Source: Lentzea terrae (lineage in GTDB: Bacteria > Actinomycetota > Actinomycetes > Mycobacteriales > Pseudonocardiaceae). Taken from it: 64,000 bases of DNA. The notes under the pieces are model-generated. The model saw only the letters and a program-made list of their open reading frames with translations. It was not told where the DNA came from and ran no database searches. Shown in pieces: positions 1 to 7,607 of the stretch. The stretch is taken from assembly GCF_003265345.1 (NCBI RefSeq), contig NZ_QFWW01000006.1, forward strand, positions 55,079 to 119,078. Reading direction: 5' to 3'. The stretch's first letter is position 1; each line of letters opens with the position of its first letter. Both the position numbers and the translations under genes were made by a program.

Positions 1-438
1 CACGAGCGCCCGGCCCAGCTTGCGCACCGCGGCGGGCTCGAACTCGCGTGCGTAGCCCACGACCGTGGCCTCGTGTTCGGCGGGCAGGTCCTGCATGACC
101 TCGGCGACCACCGCGACATGCTCGACCGACAGCGCGCCCTCGGCCACCGCCTCAGCGGTCACGGGGAGTTCCGGGGCGAGTTCGCTGCCGGTCGGTGTGA
201 TCTCACGACCCAGCAAACCCGCGTTCGCCACCCACCGCTGAGCGGTCTTCAGATCCCACCGCACCACGTGCCGCAGCACCTGAGCCAGATTCTTGTAACC
301 CAGCTCGGATGCGGCACCGCGCCGATCCAACTCGGCAATTTTCTGCATCACCGCAGATTCGCGAGCCCGAATTTCCATCACCTCCGCGACAACACTGCGC
401 AGCAGCTCGTCGGTCGGGAGGAGTCGGGGTTCGATCAC
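1..438 (-). CDS. DUF222 / 13E12-type protein, 5' part (HNH endonuclease family)
   Basis: Only the first 146 codons are inside the window; the gene runs off the left edge in frame. The start is a GTG at 438, translating as VIEPRLLPTDELL. The sequence continues with a helical region (EIRARESAVMQKIAELDRRG, then LGYKNLAQVLRHVVRWDLKT and ALSVEHVAVVAEVM), the pattern of the DUF222 domain that precedes a C-terminal HNH nuclease domain in the multi-copy 13E12 family of actinobacteria. The HNH part, if present, lies outside the window, so nuclease activity cannot be judged. It reads away from the non-coding stretch to its right. Family assignment is by recognised pattern only. Confidence 0.75.
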   Translation of the reverse strand, partial: MIEPRLLPTDELLRSVVAEVMEIRARESAVMQKIAELDRRGAASELGYKNLAQVLRHVVRWDLKTAQRWVANAGLLGREITPTGSELAPELPVTAEAVAEGALSVEHVAVVAEVMQDLPAEHEATVVGYAREFEPAAVRKLGRALV

Positions 439-1163
439 GTGTTCTAATCTACCGCAAGATCACGATATAAAAACACGTCAAGCCGTACACAATCGAGTGA
501 ACCGACCCGCCTCGGACGGCGTGGCGAAGCGAAGCGAGCCGGACAGGCCTATGCCAACGCGGGAAAGCAGTAATGACGTAAGGCGAACAACCCGACGCAA
601 CCACGCACGATTGCGATTGGGGCTTGACTTCGGGTGCGAGGTGCTACCTTTTTCGGATCGGGCGGGTGCGAAGCATCCGACCTTTTCCGCCCGACCAGCG
701 CCTCGCAAGGGCCCCGAAGTCAAGCCCCAATCGCAATCGTCGCGAAGCGGCGATGACGCAACCCAAGCCCGTCCGGCCACCCACGCAAGGCGACCCGGCG
801 CACGGCACGCGACCAACCCCGCTGGAACCGGCGCCCGCGCGCGCAGGCCGACGTGCGCCCACCGGAGCAACGCGGGACAGCCCCGAGCGGGCTAAGCGAC
901 GTGGCGTGGGTGCGTTTGGGGTGGGTGGGTCACCCTCATCCGACACGTCGGAGGCCCGCCGCGACGGGGCGTCACCGGAGTGCACGGATGTGGGCGGGCC
1001 ACTGGGCTCAAGGGCGGTTATTCCGGTTCTAAATGTCGCACGAATAGCAGCTTCCTTATCTTTTGACCGACGCGTACAGTAACTCCGCGCACTTGATCGG
1101 ACACGGCCCGCATTCGTCCGTTCGGGTAGCGGCCGATGAGGTGACCCGCAGGAGGTGGGACTC
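439..1163. other. Non-coding stretch with a large hairpin
   Basis: This roughly 720-base stretch holds no gene I can support. Open frames run through it on both strands, but they give Arg/Pro-rich translations with no recognisable domain and no convincing ribosome site. It contains the 134-base hairpin listed separately at 607-740. Around 497-560 and 745-895 there is low-complexity GC-rich sequence with repeated GCGAAGCG-like words. The promoter for the gene at 1164 should lie near its right end. Confidence 0.7.
607..740. repeat. Perfect 28-bp inverted repeat forming a long hairpin
   Basis: Bases 607-634 and 713-740 are exact reverse complements over 28 bp (core ATTGGGGCTTGACTTCGGG). The 78-base interval is itself partly self-complementary. 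TGCGAGGTGCT at 635-645 pairs with AGCGCCTCGCA at 697-707 with one mismatch, and GATCGGGCGG at 656-665 pairs with CCGCCCGACC at 687-696. The whole unit can fold as one long imperfect stem. No flanking target duplication and no reading frame were seen. It may be a palindromic intergenic repeat or MITE-like remnant, a strong bidirectional terminator, or a structured RNA. Confidence 0.8.
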
Positions 1164-2168
1164 GTGTCCGCGGAGGCCGGAGGCATCCGCAGCAACCTGA
1201 TCCACGAGTTGTTTTGGACTCGGACCGGGTTGCTCCTCCTCATACTCGTGGTGACGTCCGGAACGACCTTGGCCATTTCCAGCCAAATGGATTCCGGTGC
1301 GGGGAGAAACTTCCTGACCGCGGTGGGTACGGGCACGCTCATATCGGCGGTCGTCAGCTTCACGCAGACGTTGATCACTTCGAAAGCGGCGCAGCGGGCG
1401 TTGCTCACGCCGGTCGTCGAAGAGAGCCGGAAGGCGCTCAAAGAGCTGACCCAGGAGTATCGGGCGCTCGATCGGGAGTTCTTCCCGAGTCACGTGTTCG
1501 AGCCTACGGCCACGCCGGCACCGGATTTCAACCAGCTCATGATGCAGGACCTGGAGCGGACGCGGCTGTACTGCTTCCGCGGGTTCGCCGGGCGGTACGC
1601 GGCCGGAAGAGTGCTGCTCAGCCAGACGGAGTGCGAGCTCAGGGCCGTGCTCGCGGACCCGCGCGACGACAACGCGATCAGTGGGCGCGCGCGATATCTG
1701 CTGCGGAACGAAGGTGCCGACGGCGACTACGACGAGATTCAGAACAGACTGAAGGAGCAGATCGGCATCGGGCTGGTCGGGCTGTACCAAGCCAGGAGCC
1801 GGTGCAGCCGGATCGACGTCACCATCGTTTCGGATCCGCCGCTGGACCGGCTCGAGCTGTTCGACGACTCGGTTTGGTTGACGCTCTACAGCAACACCGC
1901 CGGCGTGCTGCGGCCGTATCCGAGGACGCTGCGGTTCACCGAGAGTTCGTTCCTCTACGCGATGGAGCGCGCCGAGTTCCTGCGGATCAGCAATTCCAAG
2001 GCCGGGTATCACTTCGTCATCACGCCGGGGACGAGCAGGAACGACTTCCTGGCGTTGTACGAGAAGATCACCGGCGAAACTCTGACAGACGACGGGTACA
2101 AAGAGCTCGAGGACAAGTTCCACGCATTCCGTCGCGAATTCTCCACATCCGCTCAGTTGAGGAGCTGA
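1164..2168 (+). CDS. Membrane protein of unknown function (2 TM plus cytoplasmic domain)
   Basis: The 334-residue product starts at GTG 1164, eight bases after GGAGG (1151-1155). Two hydrophobic segments lie near the N terminus, about residues 17-35 (TGLLLLILVVTSGTTLAI) and 50-65 (FLTAVGTGTLISAVVSF). A short helical linker and a roughly 230-residue soluble domain follow. The soluble part holds RLYCFRGFAGRYAAGRVLL and a strand ELRAVLADPRD, loosely like phospholipase-D-type or lipid-processing folds, but no HKD motif is present and I do not claim homology. It leads a three-gene cassette: the cupin-like gene begins 6 bases after its stop, with the RBS GAGGAG inside its 3' end. Function is unknown; membrane location is inferred from hydropathy. 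Confidence 0.75.
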   Translation: MSAEAGGIRSNLIHELFWTRTGLLLLILVVTSGTTLAISSQMDSGAGRNFLTAVGTGTLISAVVSFTQTLITSKAAQRALLTPVVEESRKALKELTQEYRALDREFFPSHVFEPTATPAPDFNQLMMQDLERTRLYCFRGFAGRYAAGRVLLSQTECELRAVLADPRDDNAISGRARYLLRNEGADGDYDEIQNRLKEQIGIGLVGLYQARSRCSRIDVTIVSDPPLDRLELFDDSVWLTLYSNTAGVLRPYPRTLRFTESSFLYAMERAEFLRISNSKAGYHFVITPGTSRNDFLALYEKITGETLTDDGYKELEDKFHAFRREFSTSAQLRS

Positions 2169-2174
2169 TCGATC

Positions 2175-2822
2175 TTGCTAGCCGAGTTCACCGGGTTGTC
2201 CGCGCTCGAGGAGCTCGCCGCTCGGGTGCAGCGCGCCGAACTTCCCGTGGTGGACCACTGGACCGACGTCGGCGTGTGGTTCCGCGAGTGGGCGGCCCGG
2301 CCGGAGCTGCGCAAGGAGCTCAGGGAGTACCTGGACGGGCTCACGCCTCAGCAGGCGACGTGGGTGATCGCGCACTCCCGCGAGACGACGACGCACTTCG
2401 CCTGGTGCCTGAGAGACGAAGAAGACGAGCCCTTCACGTTCTGGTTGCACGAGTACAAGCCGCTGTCGGACTGGCGCACCGGGTACGCGGACTCGGTCCA
2501 CAACCACCGCTACCACTTCTGCACCACCATCCTGAGCGGCGCCTACCTGCACGAACGTTTTGACGCCCGGCTCGGCGTCGGCGGGCGCACGATCATCGGC
2601 ACCGAGTTGACGAACCGCACTCAGTGCACCGAAGGCACCACGGGCACGTTGCTCGCGCACGAGTTCCACCGCATCCCGCGCGCGGCCGACGGGACGATGA
2701 CGTTCCTCGTCAAGTCACGTGCCGTCACGCCGTGGAGCCTCAGCTACGACCCGGAAACCGGGATCAGCCACCGGCACGTGCCGGTCGAGGACCGACTGGA
2801 GGATCTGACGAACCACCTGTAA
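2175..2822 (+). CDS. Cupin-like metal-binding protein, unknown substrate
   Basis: The 215-residue protein starts with TTG at 2175, ten bases after GAGGAG (2159-2164). Its middle has HNHRYHFCTTILSGAY, followed about 50 residues later by LLAHEFHRIP and then TFLVKSRAVTPWSLSY. That spacing of an HxH strand and a distant His on antiparallel strands resembles the two metal-binding motifs of cupin-fold dioxygenases, though the usual Glu is not clear. No signal peptide is visible, so it should be cytoplasmic. It sits between a membrane protein and an HD-domain hydrolase in an apparent operon. A non-enzymatic cupin is an alternative. The domain call is inference from motifs. Confidence 0.65.
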   Translation: MLAEFTGLSALEELAARVQRAELPVVDHWTDVGVWFREWAARPELRKELREYLDGLTPQQATWVIAHSRETTTHFAWCLRDEEDEPFTFWLHEYKPLSDWRTGYADSVHNHRYHFCTTILSGAYLHERFDARLGVGGRTIIGTELTNRTQCTEGTTGTLLAHEFHRIPRAADGTMTFLVKSRAVTPWSLSYDPETGISHRHVPVEDRLEDLTNHL

Positions 2823-2868
2823 AAGCTCCTGAACGCGCTTACCATCAGCCCACCCGGTGGGAGGGCTG

Positions 2869-3522
2869 ATGATGCGTACGCGCACAACGATCCCGAGGTC
2901 TGTCATCGCGGACGTGGAGCAGCGCGTGAGGCGGCTGTGCGAGGACCTGGCCGCGAAGCTGCAGTTCCACGGCTGGCACCACGTGAGCTTCGTCCGCGAC
3001 AAGGCGGTGCACTTCGCCGAACGCAACGGCTCAGCAAGAGACATCGTCGAGGTCGCCGCACTCGTGCACGACCTCAACTACATGGTCCGCCGCAACTCGC
3101 TGCCGACCGACGGCGAGGCGTTGCGCCGCAAGGTCCTGTTCGTCTCCGGTGTCTGCGTCGGCGACATCGAGTGGGTCGAGCGCATCGTCATCGAGGCGGA
3201 GATACGCACCCGCCACCGCGACATCTCGCTGGAGGCCCAGGCGCTCTCCGATGCGGACACGCTCTTCAAGGCGCTGCCGGTAACACCGGTCGTCCTCGCG
3301 CACAAGTACTTGCAGGAGAACGGGATCACGCTCAGGGAGCTCGCGTACAAGATCGTGGGCGAGCAGGTGTCCAAGGCCGACGACGGCTACTACTTCTACG
3401 ACGCGGAGGCCGCCGCGACCTACTCGAAGTGGGCCGAGACGAACCTCTCGCTGTGGAAGTGCATCGTCGAGTCGCTCGACGATCCGTGCGTCGAGGACCT
3501 GCTGGCCAAAGTCGCGTCCTGA
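2869..3522 (+). CDS. HD-domain phosphohydrolase-like protein
   Basis: The 217-residue protein shows the H...HD...D signature: HGWHH near residue 36, AALVHDLNYM near residue 65, and SDADTLFKAL near residue 125. HD proteins are metal-dependent phosphohydrolases that often act on nucleotides or cyclic nucleotides; the substrate here is unknown. The start was set at ATG 2869, because GGGAGG at 2859-2864 is correctly spaced for 2869 or the adjacent ATG 2872. A GTG at 2857 is in frame but would overlap that RBS. It is the third gene of the cassette, 46 bases after the cupin-like gene. Its 3' end abuts a helicase pseudogene on the other strand. Confidence 0.75.
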   Translation: MMRTRTTIPRSVIADVEQRVRRLCEDLAAKLQFHGWHHVSFVRDKAVHFAERNGSARDIVEVAALVHDLNYMVRRNSLPTDGEALRRKVLFVSGVCVGDIEWVERIVIEAEIRTRHRDISLEAQALSDADTLFKALPVTPVVLAHKYLQENGITLRELAYKIVGEQVSKADDGYYFYDAEAAATYSKWAETNLSLWKCIVESLDDPCVEDLLAKVAS

Positions 3523-4065
3523 ACCACCCCCAGCCGACGGGTGGCACGCGTCAGGGCCACATGGAGATCGTTGGGCCCGAGCGAGCCGGGTCGACGATCA
3601 CGACCACGTCGAACTCCAGCCCCTTCACCTCGGCCGGGGTCAGCAGCACGACGTTCCTCGGTGAGGTCCGGCGGTACCGGGACCGCGACCACGAGCCGGC
3701 ACGGAGGCTCGCCGCTGGACCGCACGGATCGCGGCGGACGCAGCCCGGGGTGATGCCGGCGAGCACCTGCGCCGCGACCTCCACGATCTCCGCCGGCGTG
3801 CAGTGGTTGACGGTCAGCTGCGCGAGCCGGTGCGGCCGCGGCACCCGTTCCCACGGCGTCGCTCCCGCCGCACTCCGGTCCAGCCGCCCGAAGCACAGCC
3901 CCTCCTCGACCGCCACCAACCGCGCCAGCTCCGTCCGCCACACGTCCGGCGCGTGCCCGCGGGCGAGCGCGGCGGCGGCCTCCTCCCGCAACGCGTCGAG
4001 GCGTGCGTGCAGAGGGTTCAGGTGGTCTTGTTCGACAACTCGTCAATGCCGACCCCGCGCGCCTG
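3519..4065 (-). pseudogene. Decayed, internally deleted HelD/HelR-like helicase remnant
   Basis: On the minus strand there are clear pieces of a UvrD/HelD-type helicase in disagreeing frames. Near 4000 it reads EQDHLNPLHARLDALREEAA and then VAVEEGLCFGRLD, like the N terminus of this family. It jumps directly to LTVNHCTPAEIVEVAAQVL (family LTVNYRTPAEI) and VKGLEFDVVVIVDPA (the KGLEFD motif). After a frameshift near 3580 it ends in NDLHVALTRATRRLGVV (the VALTRAT motif). The Walker A and most of the middle are missing, and stops occur in every frame across the whole. HelD/HelR proteins release stalled RNA polymerase and can give rifamycin tolerance. This copy cannot make a working enzyme. Confidence 0.8.
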
Positions 4066-4174
4066 CACGAAGTCACGCTGAGCTGGGGCACCCACGCAGA
4101 CATGGACTTCCACGCAGCGTTCACACCTCAGCGAGATCTCCGAGCTTGCGCGCACGGCGGTGAGCCGAGACCGT

Positions 4175-5500
4175 CTACCTCTCGGTCACCGAGCCCTGAG
4201 GCTCGTCGGGCGGTTCCAGCTGCTTGATCAGCTTCTGCACGAGCTCCTCGTGCTCGGCCAGCAGCTTCTTGCCGTCGTACTCCGTCAGCATCTCCCGAGG
4301 CTTGGCCAACCCGGTGGTCGGCACCGCCGGCTCGGGCATGTCGTGGAACAGCGACACCGCCTCCGTCCCACCGGCCTCGTTGAACTTGGGCGCGAGATGC
4401 CCGGCCAGCCCGTGTTCGGCCCGCCGTTCAAGAATGCACACCCACGCCTGGTTCATCGTCCGCCGCGCCGCGTTCTCGGCGTTGTCGAGCGTCGTGCGCA
4501 GCCGCTGCCACGCGGGGTCGTGCGCCCGCTTCGCCGCCTCGGCCTCCGTGAGGGCCTTCTCGAAGACCTCCCTGCCCGCCTTGAACTCCACCTCGGCGCG
4601 CGCGGCCGAATCCGCCCACGGGTTGTACTCCACGATCTTCACGAAGATCGCCCCGAGTGTGAACAGCAGGAACAACATCACCACCGCGTACCACGGGTAC
4701 TGGACGGCGGCGGCCCCACCCCTCGACTCCCGCACCCGCTGGTTCGCCCAGATCCCGAAGGTGACCATCACGAAGACGAAGAAGATGAGCGGAATGCTCC
4801 AGATCGCCCACGGAAGGTCGTCCGCGTCCCGTTTCTGGGATTCCGGTCGCCACAGCCACACCCGCTTCACGACGTCCTTCAGCACGAGGGGTTCGCGGTT
4901 GGTCCTCCGGTCCCGGTGCGACCACGCGCGCACGACCTGCTTCGCGAGCATCGTCCCGGACACGAGCAGGGCGGCCGCGATCAGGACTCCCGGCAGGTAC
5001 GAGAGGTACCTCAGGATCGGGTCCTGCTCGTTGGTGAGTTTGCGCAGCATGAACGCGAAGAACCACGTGTCGTAGACCGACGCGACCGCGAGCGAGATGT
5101 ACAGCGCCCACGTCCACGCCTTGGGGCGGTACCTGCGGTCCTCCGGCCCCTCGTGCGCGTGCCTGCGATCCGCACGATGCCGCGCCCGGCCCGCTATCAG
5201 CACCGTCCGGTCGGCCAGCAGTGCCCCGAGCTTGTCGAGCGCAGTGCGCCAGCGCGCCGTCGCGTCGGTCAGATCCTGGTTCGCAGCGTCGACGCCCGAC
5301 ATCGCGGCGGCGAGGCCGGCCTCCGCGTCGATGGAGGCCCGCGCCAGCGTCGCCGCCTCGGCGTTGTCCAGTTCCTTCGCGTCATAACGCACTCGCGGCA
5401 TCAGAGGGACGCCGTGCATGCCCGCGCACGGGGCTGTTGGCGGGCACGGGCGCGGGCGGGAGTAGCCGCCGCCCGAGCCGTTGACCGTTGTCTGGCTCAT
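4175..5500 (-). CDS. Four-TM membrane protein, last gene of the six-gene operon
   Basis: The 441-residue protein begins at ATG 5500, seven bases after the stop of the vWA-OmpA gene, with GTGAGG as a plausible RBS. After a Gly/Pro-rich N terminus and a helical stretch there are four hydrophobic segments: about residues 128-148 (AWTWALYISLAVASVY), 165-185 (YLPGVLIAAALLVSGTML), 232-252 (AIWSIPLIFFVFVMVTFGIW) and 270-290 (WYAVVMLFLLFTLGAIFV). A long charged helical C terminus (EVFEKALTEAEAAKRAHD...) follows, ending in LLAEHEELVQKLIKQLEPP. I do not recognise the family. The layout suggests a membrane component with cytoplasmic coiled-coil parts. It closes an operon that also encodes an exported OmpA-type lipoprotein. 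Confidence 0.75.
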   Translation of the reverse strand: MSQTTVNGSGGGYSRPRPCPPTAPCAGMHGVPLMPRVRYDAKELDNAEAATLARASIDAEAGLAAAMSGVDAANQDLTDATARWRTALDKLGALLADRTVLIAGRARHRADRRHAHEGPEDRRYRPKAWTWALYISLAVASVYDTWFFAFMLRKLTNEQDPILRYLSYLPGVLIAAALLVSGTMLAKQVVRAWSHRDRRTNREPLVLKDVVKRVWLWRPESQKRDADDLPWAIWSIPLIFFVFVMVTFGIWANQRVRESRGGAAAVQYPWYAVVMLFLLFTLGAIFVKIVEYNPWADSAARAEVEFKAGREVFEKALTEAEAAKRAHDPAWQRLRTTLDNAENAARRTMNQAWVCILERRAEHGLAGHLAPKFNEAGGTEAVSLFHDMPEPAVPTTGLAKPREMLTEYDGKKLLAEHEELVQKLIKQLEPPDEPQGSVTER

Positions 5501-5507
5501 CGGAACC

Positions 5508-6740
5508 TCACCACTTGTCCGTGACGATCTCGACCCTGCGGTTGCACTTCATCGCCTGCTCGTCGTCGGAGTTGGGGCACAACGGTTTCTCCTCGCCGAA
5601 CCACCTCGTCTCGACCTTGGTCGTGACGCCGTTGTTGATCAGCACCGCGCGAACGGCCTCGGCCCGCCGCTGCGAAAGACCCATGTTGTAGTCATTGGTA
5701 CCGCGGGCATCGGTGTGCCCTGTGATCGTCGTGGTGGCCGCCGGGTACTGCTTGATCTTGGCCGCGACCCGTGCGAGCTGCGCGACACCTTCTGTCTTCA
5801 AGCGGTCGGAGTCGAAGTCGAACAGCACCAGGTCGCTGTCACCGAGCGACCAGGTGATCACCTTGTCCCCGTCGACGCCCTCGCCCGGCTTGGCGAACTT
5901 GACCTCCGGATCGCCCACGTCCCCGGCAGGCGGCCGCCCTGGCGCCCTGCCCATGGTCGAGACCGTGTCGACGACGCAGTTCCCCTTCGCCACACCGGTC
6001 GTCTCGCACAACCGGGTCCACAGCTGGCCGAGCCAGAGCAGCTGTCCGGTGGACGGTGTGGGTGCGCCGACAGCGGGATGTCCGACGCCCACGAAGGAGA
6101 GCTTCGTGCCGTCCGGTGCCCTGCCGGTCTCGCCGACTCGGGACGTGCACAGCGAAACGATGTTCTCCAGCACGTCCGTCTGGCCGATGGCCGCCTTCTC
6201 CAGGCTCGCGCATCCCACTGTGGCGAGACCGTCGGTGGCGAGGACGACGCTGCGCTCGCCCTTGGCATCGCGCACCTTGTCGAAGCCGGCCGTGGCCGCG
6301 CCCAGCACGTCGGTTCCCGCTTCGACGGGCCCGTCCGCACTCGCGCTCCTGACGAAGCCCTGCAGGCACTCCGTCGCGTTCGCCACCGCGTCCTCGTAGT
6401 TCTCCTCGGCAGCGTCGACATCGGTGTACAGCTTCTGCCCGGTCCAGCGCACCCTGGTGGCGTTGCCGGAGAACGAGCCGATCGAGACCGTCTGCCTGCC
6501 CTTCACGATCTCTCTCAGCCGATCTTTCAGGGCCATCGCGTAGTCCGGTGACTTCTCCGCGTCCGCCGACCGCGTCGAGTTCGACGCGTCCAGCAGCACC
6601 ACCGCGGCACCACCCGCTTCCTTCACACCAGGGTCGTTCATCCAGGCGCAACTGTCGGGAAGCGGCCCGTCGTCGCAAGCGGTGAGCAGGGCCGCGGCGC
6701 ACACCGCGGCCGCGAGTCCGGCCATGAGCTTCCGGAACAC
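5508..6740 (-). CDS. Lipoprotein with vWA-like and OmpA-family domains
   Basis: The 410-residue protein starts at GTG 6740 (MFRKLMAGLAAAVCAAALL then TACDD), a lipoprotein signal with lipobox LTAC. The central part is vWA-like: VVLLDASNST carries the MIDAS DxSxS, and VVLATDGLATVG the later Asp motif. The C-terminal ~110 residues are an OmpA/MotB peptidoglycan-binding domain: VLFDFDSDRLKTEG, ITGHTDARGTNDYN, LSQRRAEAVRA and CNRRVEIVTD. It should be anchored on the outer face of the membrane and grip cell wall. The gene lies 11 bases after the Band-7-like gene and 7 before the four-TM gene. OmpA domains are less usual in Gram-positive bacteria but known in actinobacteria. What the vWA part binds is unknown. 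Confidence 0.85.
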   Translation of the reverse strand: MFRKLMAGLAAAVCAAALLTACDDGPLPDSCAWMNDPGVKEAGGAAVVLLDASNSTRSADAEKSPDYAMALKDRLREIVKGRQTVSIGSFSGNATRVRWTGQKLYTDVDAAEENYEDAVANATECLQGFVRSASADGPVEAGTDVLGAATAGFDKVRDAKGERSVVLATDGLATVGCASLEKAAIGQTDVLENIVSLCTSRVGETGRAPDGTKLSFVGVGHPAVGAPTPSTGQLLWLGQLWTRLCETTGVAKGNCVVDTVSTMGRAPGRPPAGDVGDPEVKFAKPGEGVDGDKVITWSLGDSDLVLFDFDSDRLKTEGVAQLARVAAKIKQYPAATTTITGHTDARGTNDYNMGLSQRRAEAVRAVLINNGVTTKVETRWFGEEKPLCPNSDDEQAMKCNRRVEIVTDKW

Positions 6741-6751
6741 GTCGTCCCCTT

Positions 6752-7594
6752 TCAGTCCTGCGTCGAGTTCTGCGCGTTGGCCTCGAAGGCGTCCGCCAAC
6801 GTGCCGGTGGAAAGGCCCTGCTGCTGCATGAAGGAGCGCACCGCGAGGTCGTAGGCGTTCGCGAACTCGTAGAGGCCCACCTGCAGGTGGTCGCGGGTCG
6901 CGGCGTGCAGCACGTTGACCAGGTCCGCGGCCGACCTCTTGCGTTCCTCGGAGAGGTTCGCGAACACCACGGCCACCTCGGGGTCCACCAGTCGCGCGGC
7001 GTGCACGACGGTGATGGCGGAGCCGAACTCCTCGACGACCTCCTGCCAGCCCTTGAGCTCGCAGCGGATGTTCTCCATGTGCCGCAGCTTGAGCATGTGG
7101 TCGCAGTCCATCGCCACCAGCTGCTCGTAGTAGCTCACCTGCTTGTCGCCGATCCGCACGTCGCTGTTGACGCGGACCTTGACCTCGCAGCGGACCTTCA
7201 CCCGGTCCGCGGTCTCGTAGCACCACCCGTCGCCGAGCCGGTCGTTCATCTTCAGCTCGGCCGAGTACGGGTCGTGCGGGTAGAACTCGCGGCCGATCGG
7301 CCAGATCCGCTCGAGCACGTCGTGGCGCAGGTTCTTCTCGTGCCACTCGATGCGCTTGAGCAAGTCCTCCTGCGTGCCCTGGCTCAAGGACCAGACCACG
7401 TGGTAGCGCACGGAGAAGTTGAACCCCTCACCACGGCTCGGGATCAGCAACGGCTCGCCGGCCTCCCGGTGTTCGATCACCTCCATCGAGACGACTGTCG
7501 GTGGCGGCGGCGGTGGCGGCGGCTGGTGGGTCCGGCCGGTCAGGCGGTCCCAGAGCTTGCGCCAGAAGCCGCGGCGCTTCCCGTCCTCGGTCAT
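6752..7594 (-). CDS. Cytoplasmic protein, weakly SPFH/Band-7-like
   Basis: The 280-residue product starts at ATG 7594 with a basic N terminus (GKRRGFWRKLWDRLTGR), a run of eight prolines and then TVVSMEVIEHREAGEPL. The next section, RGEGFNFSVRYHVVWSLS, and a later DRVKVRCEVKVRVNSDVRIG, have the alternating strand look of SPFH/Band-7 domains. A helical region with LSEERKRSAADLVNVLHA follows. No transmembrane segment is evident, but the basic, Trp-containing N terminus could sit at the membrane surface. It is 13 bases from the STAND-like gene upstream and 11 from the lipoprotein gene downstream. The domain assignment is weak; the safe statement is a conserved-looking protein of unknown function. 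Confidence 0.65.
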   Translation of the reverse strand: MTEDGKRRGFWRKLWDRLTGRTHQPPPPPPPPTVVSMEVIEHREAGEPLLIPSRGEGFNFSVRYHVVWSLSQGTQEDLLKRIEWHEKNLRHDVLERIWPIGREFYPHDPYSAELKMNDRLGDGWCYETADRVKVRCEVKVRVNSDVRIGDKQVSYYEQLVAMDCDHMLKLRHMENIRCELKGWQEVVEEFGSAITVVHAARLVDPEVAVVFANLSEERKRSAADLVNVLHAATRDHLQVGLYEFANAYDLAVRSFMQQQGLSTGTLADAFEANAQNSTQD

Positions 7595-7607
7595 GATCGT
7601 TTCCTCC

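Noticed and set aside
644..1441. Long minus-strand open frame across the hairpin region and into the gene at 1164
   Set aside because: Its translation is low-complexity, with no domain, and it overlaps a well-supported gene. GC-rich DNA gives many such frames.
3551..3991. Small intact minus-strand gene of 146 codons
   Set aside because: Its translation joins pieces from the two ends of a helicase and stops at a frameshift, so it is a pseudogene fragment and not a gene of its own.
7495..7525. GGC/GGT repeat resembling a simple-sequence repeat
   Set aside because: It encodes the eight-proline run of the Band-7-like protein and has no separate role that can be supported.
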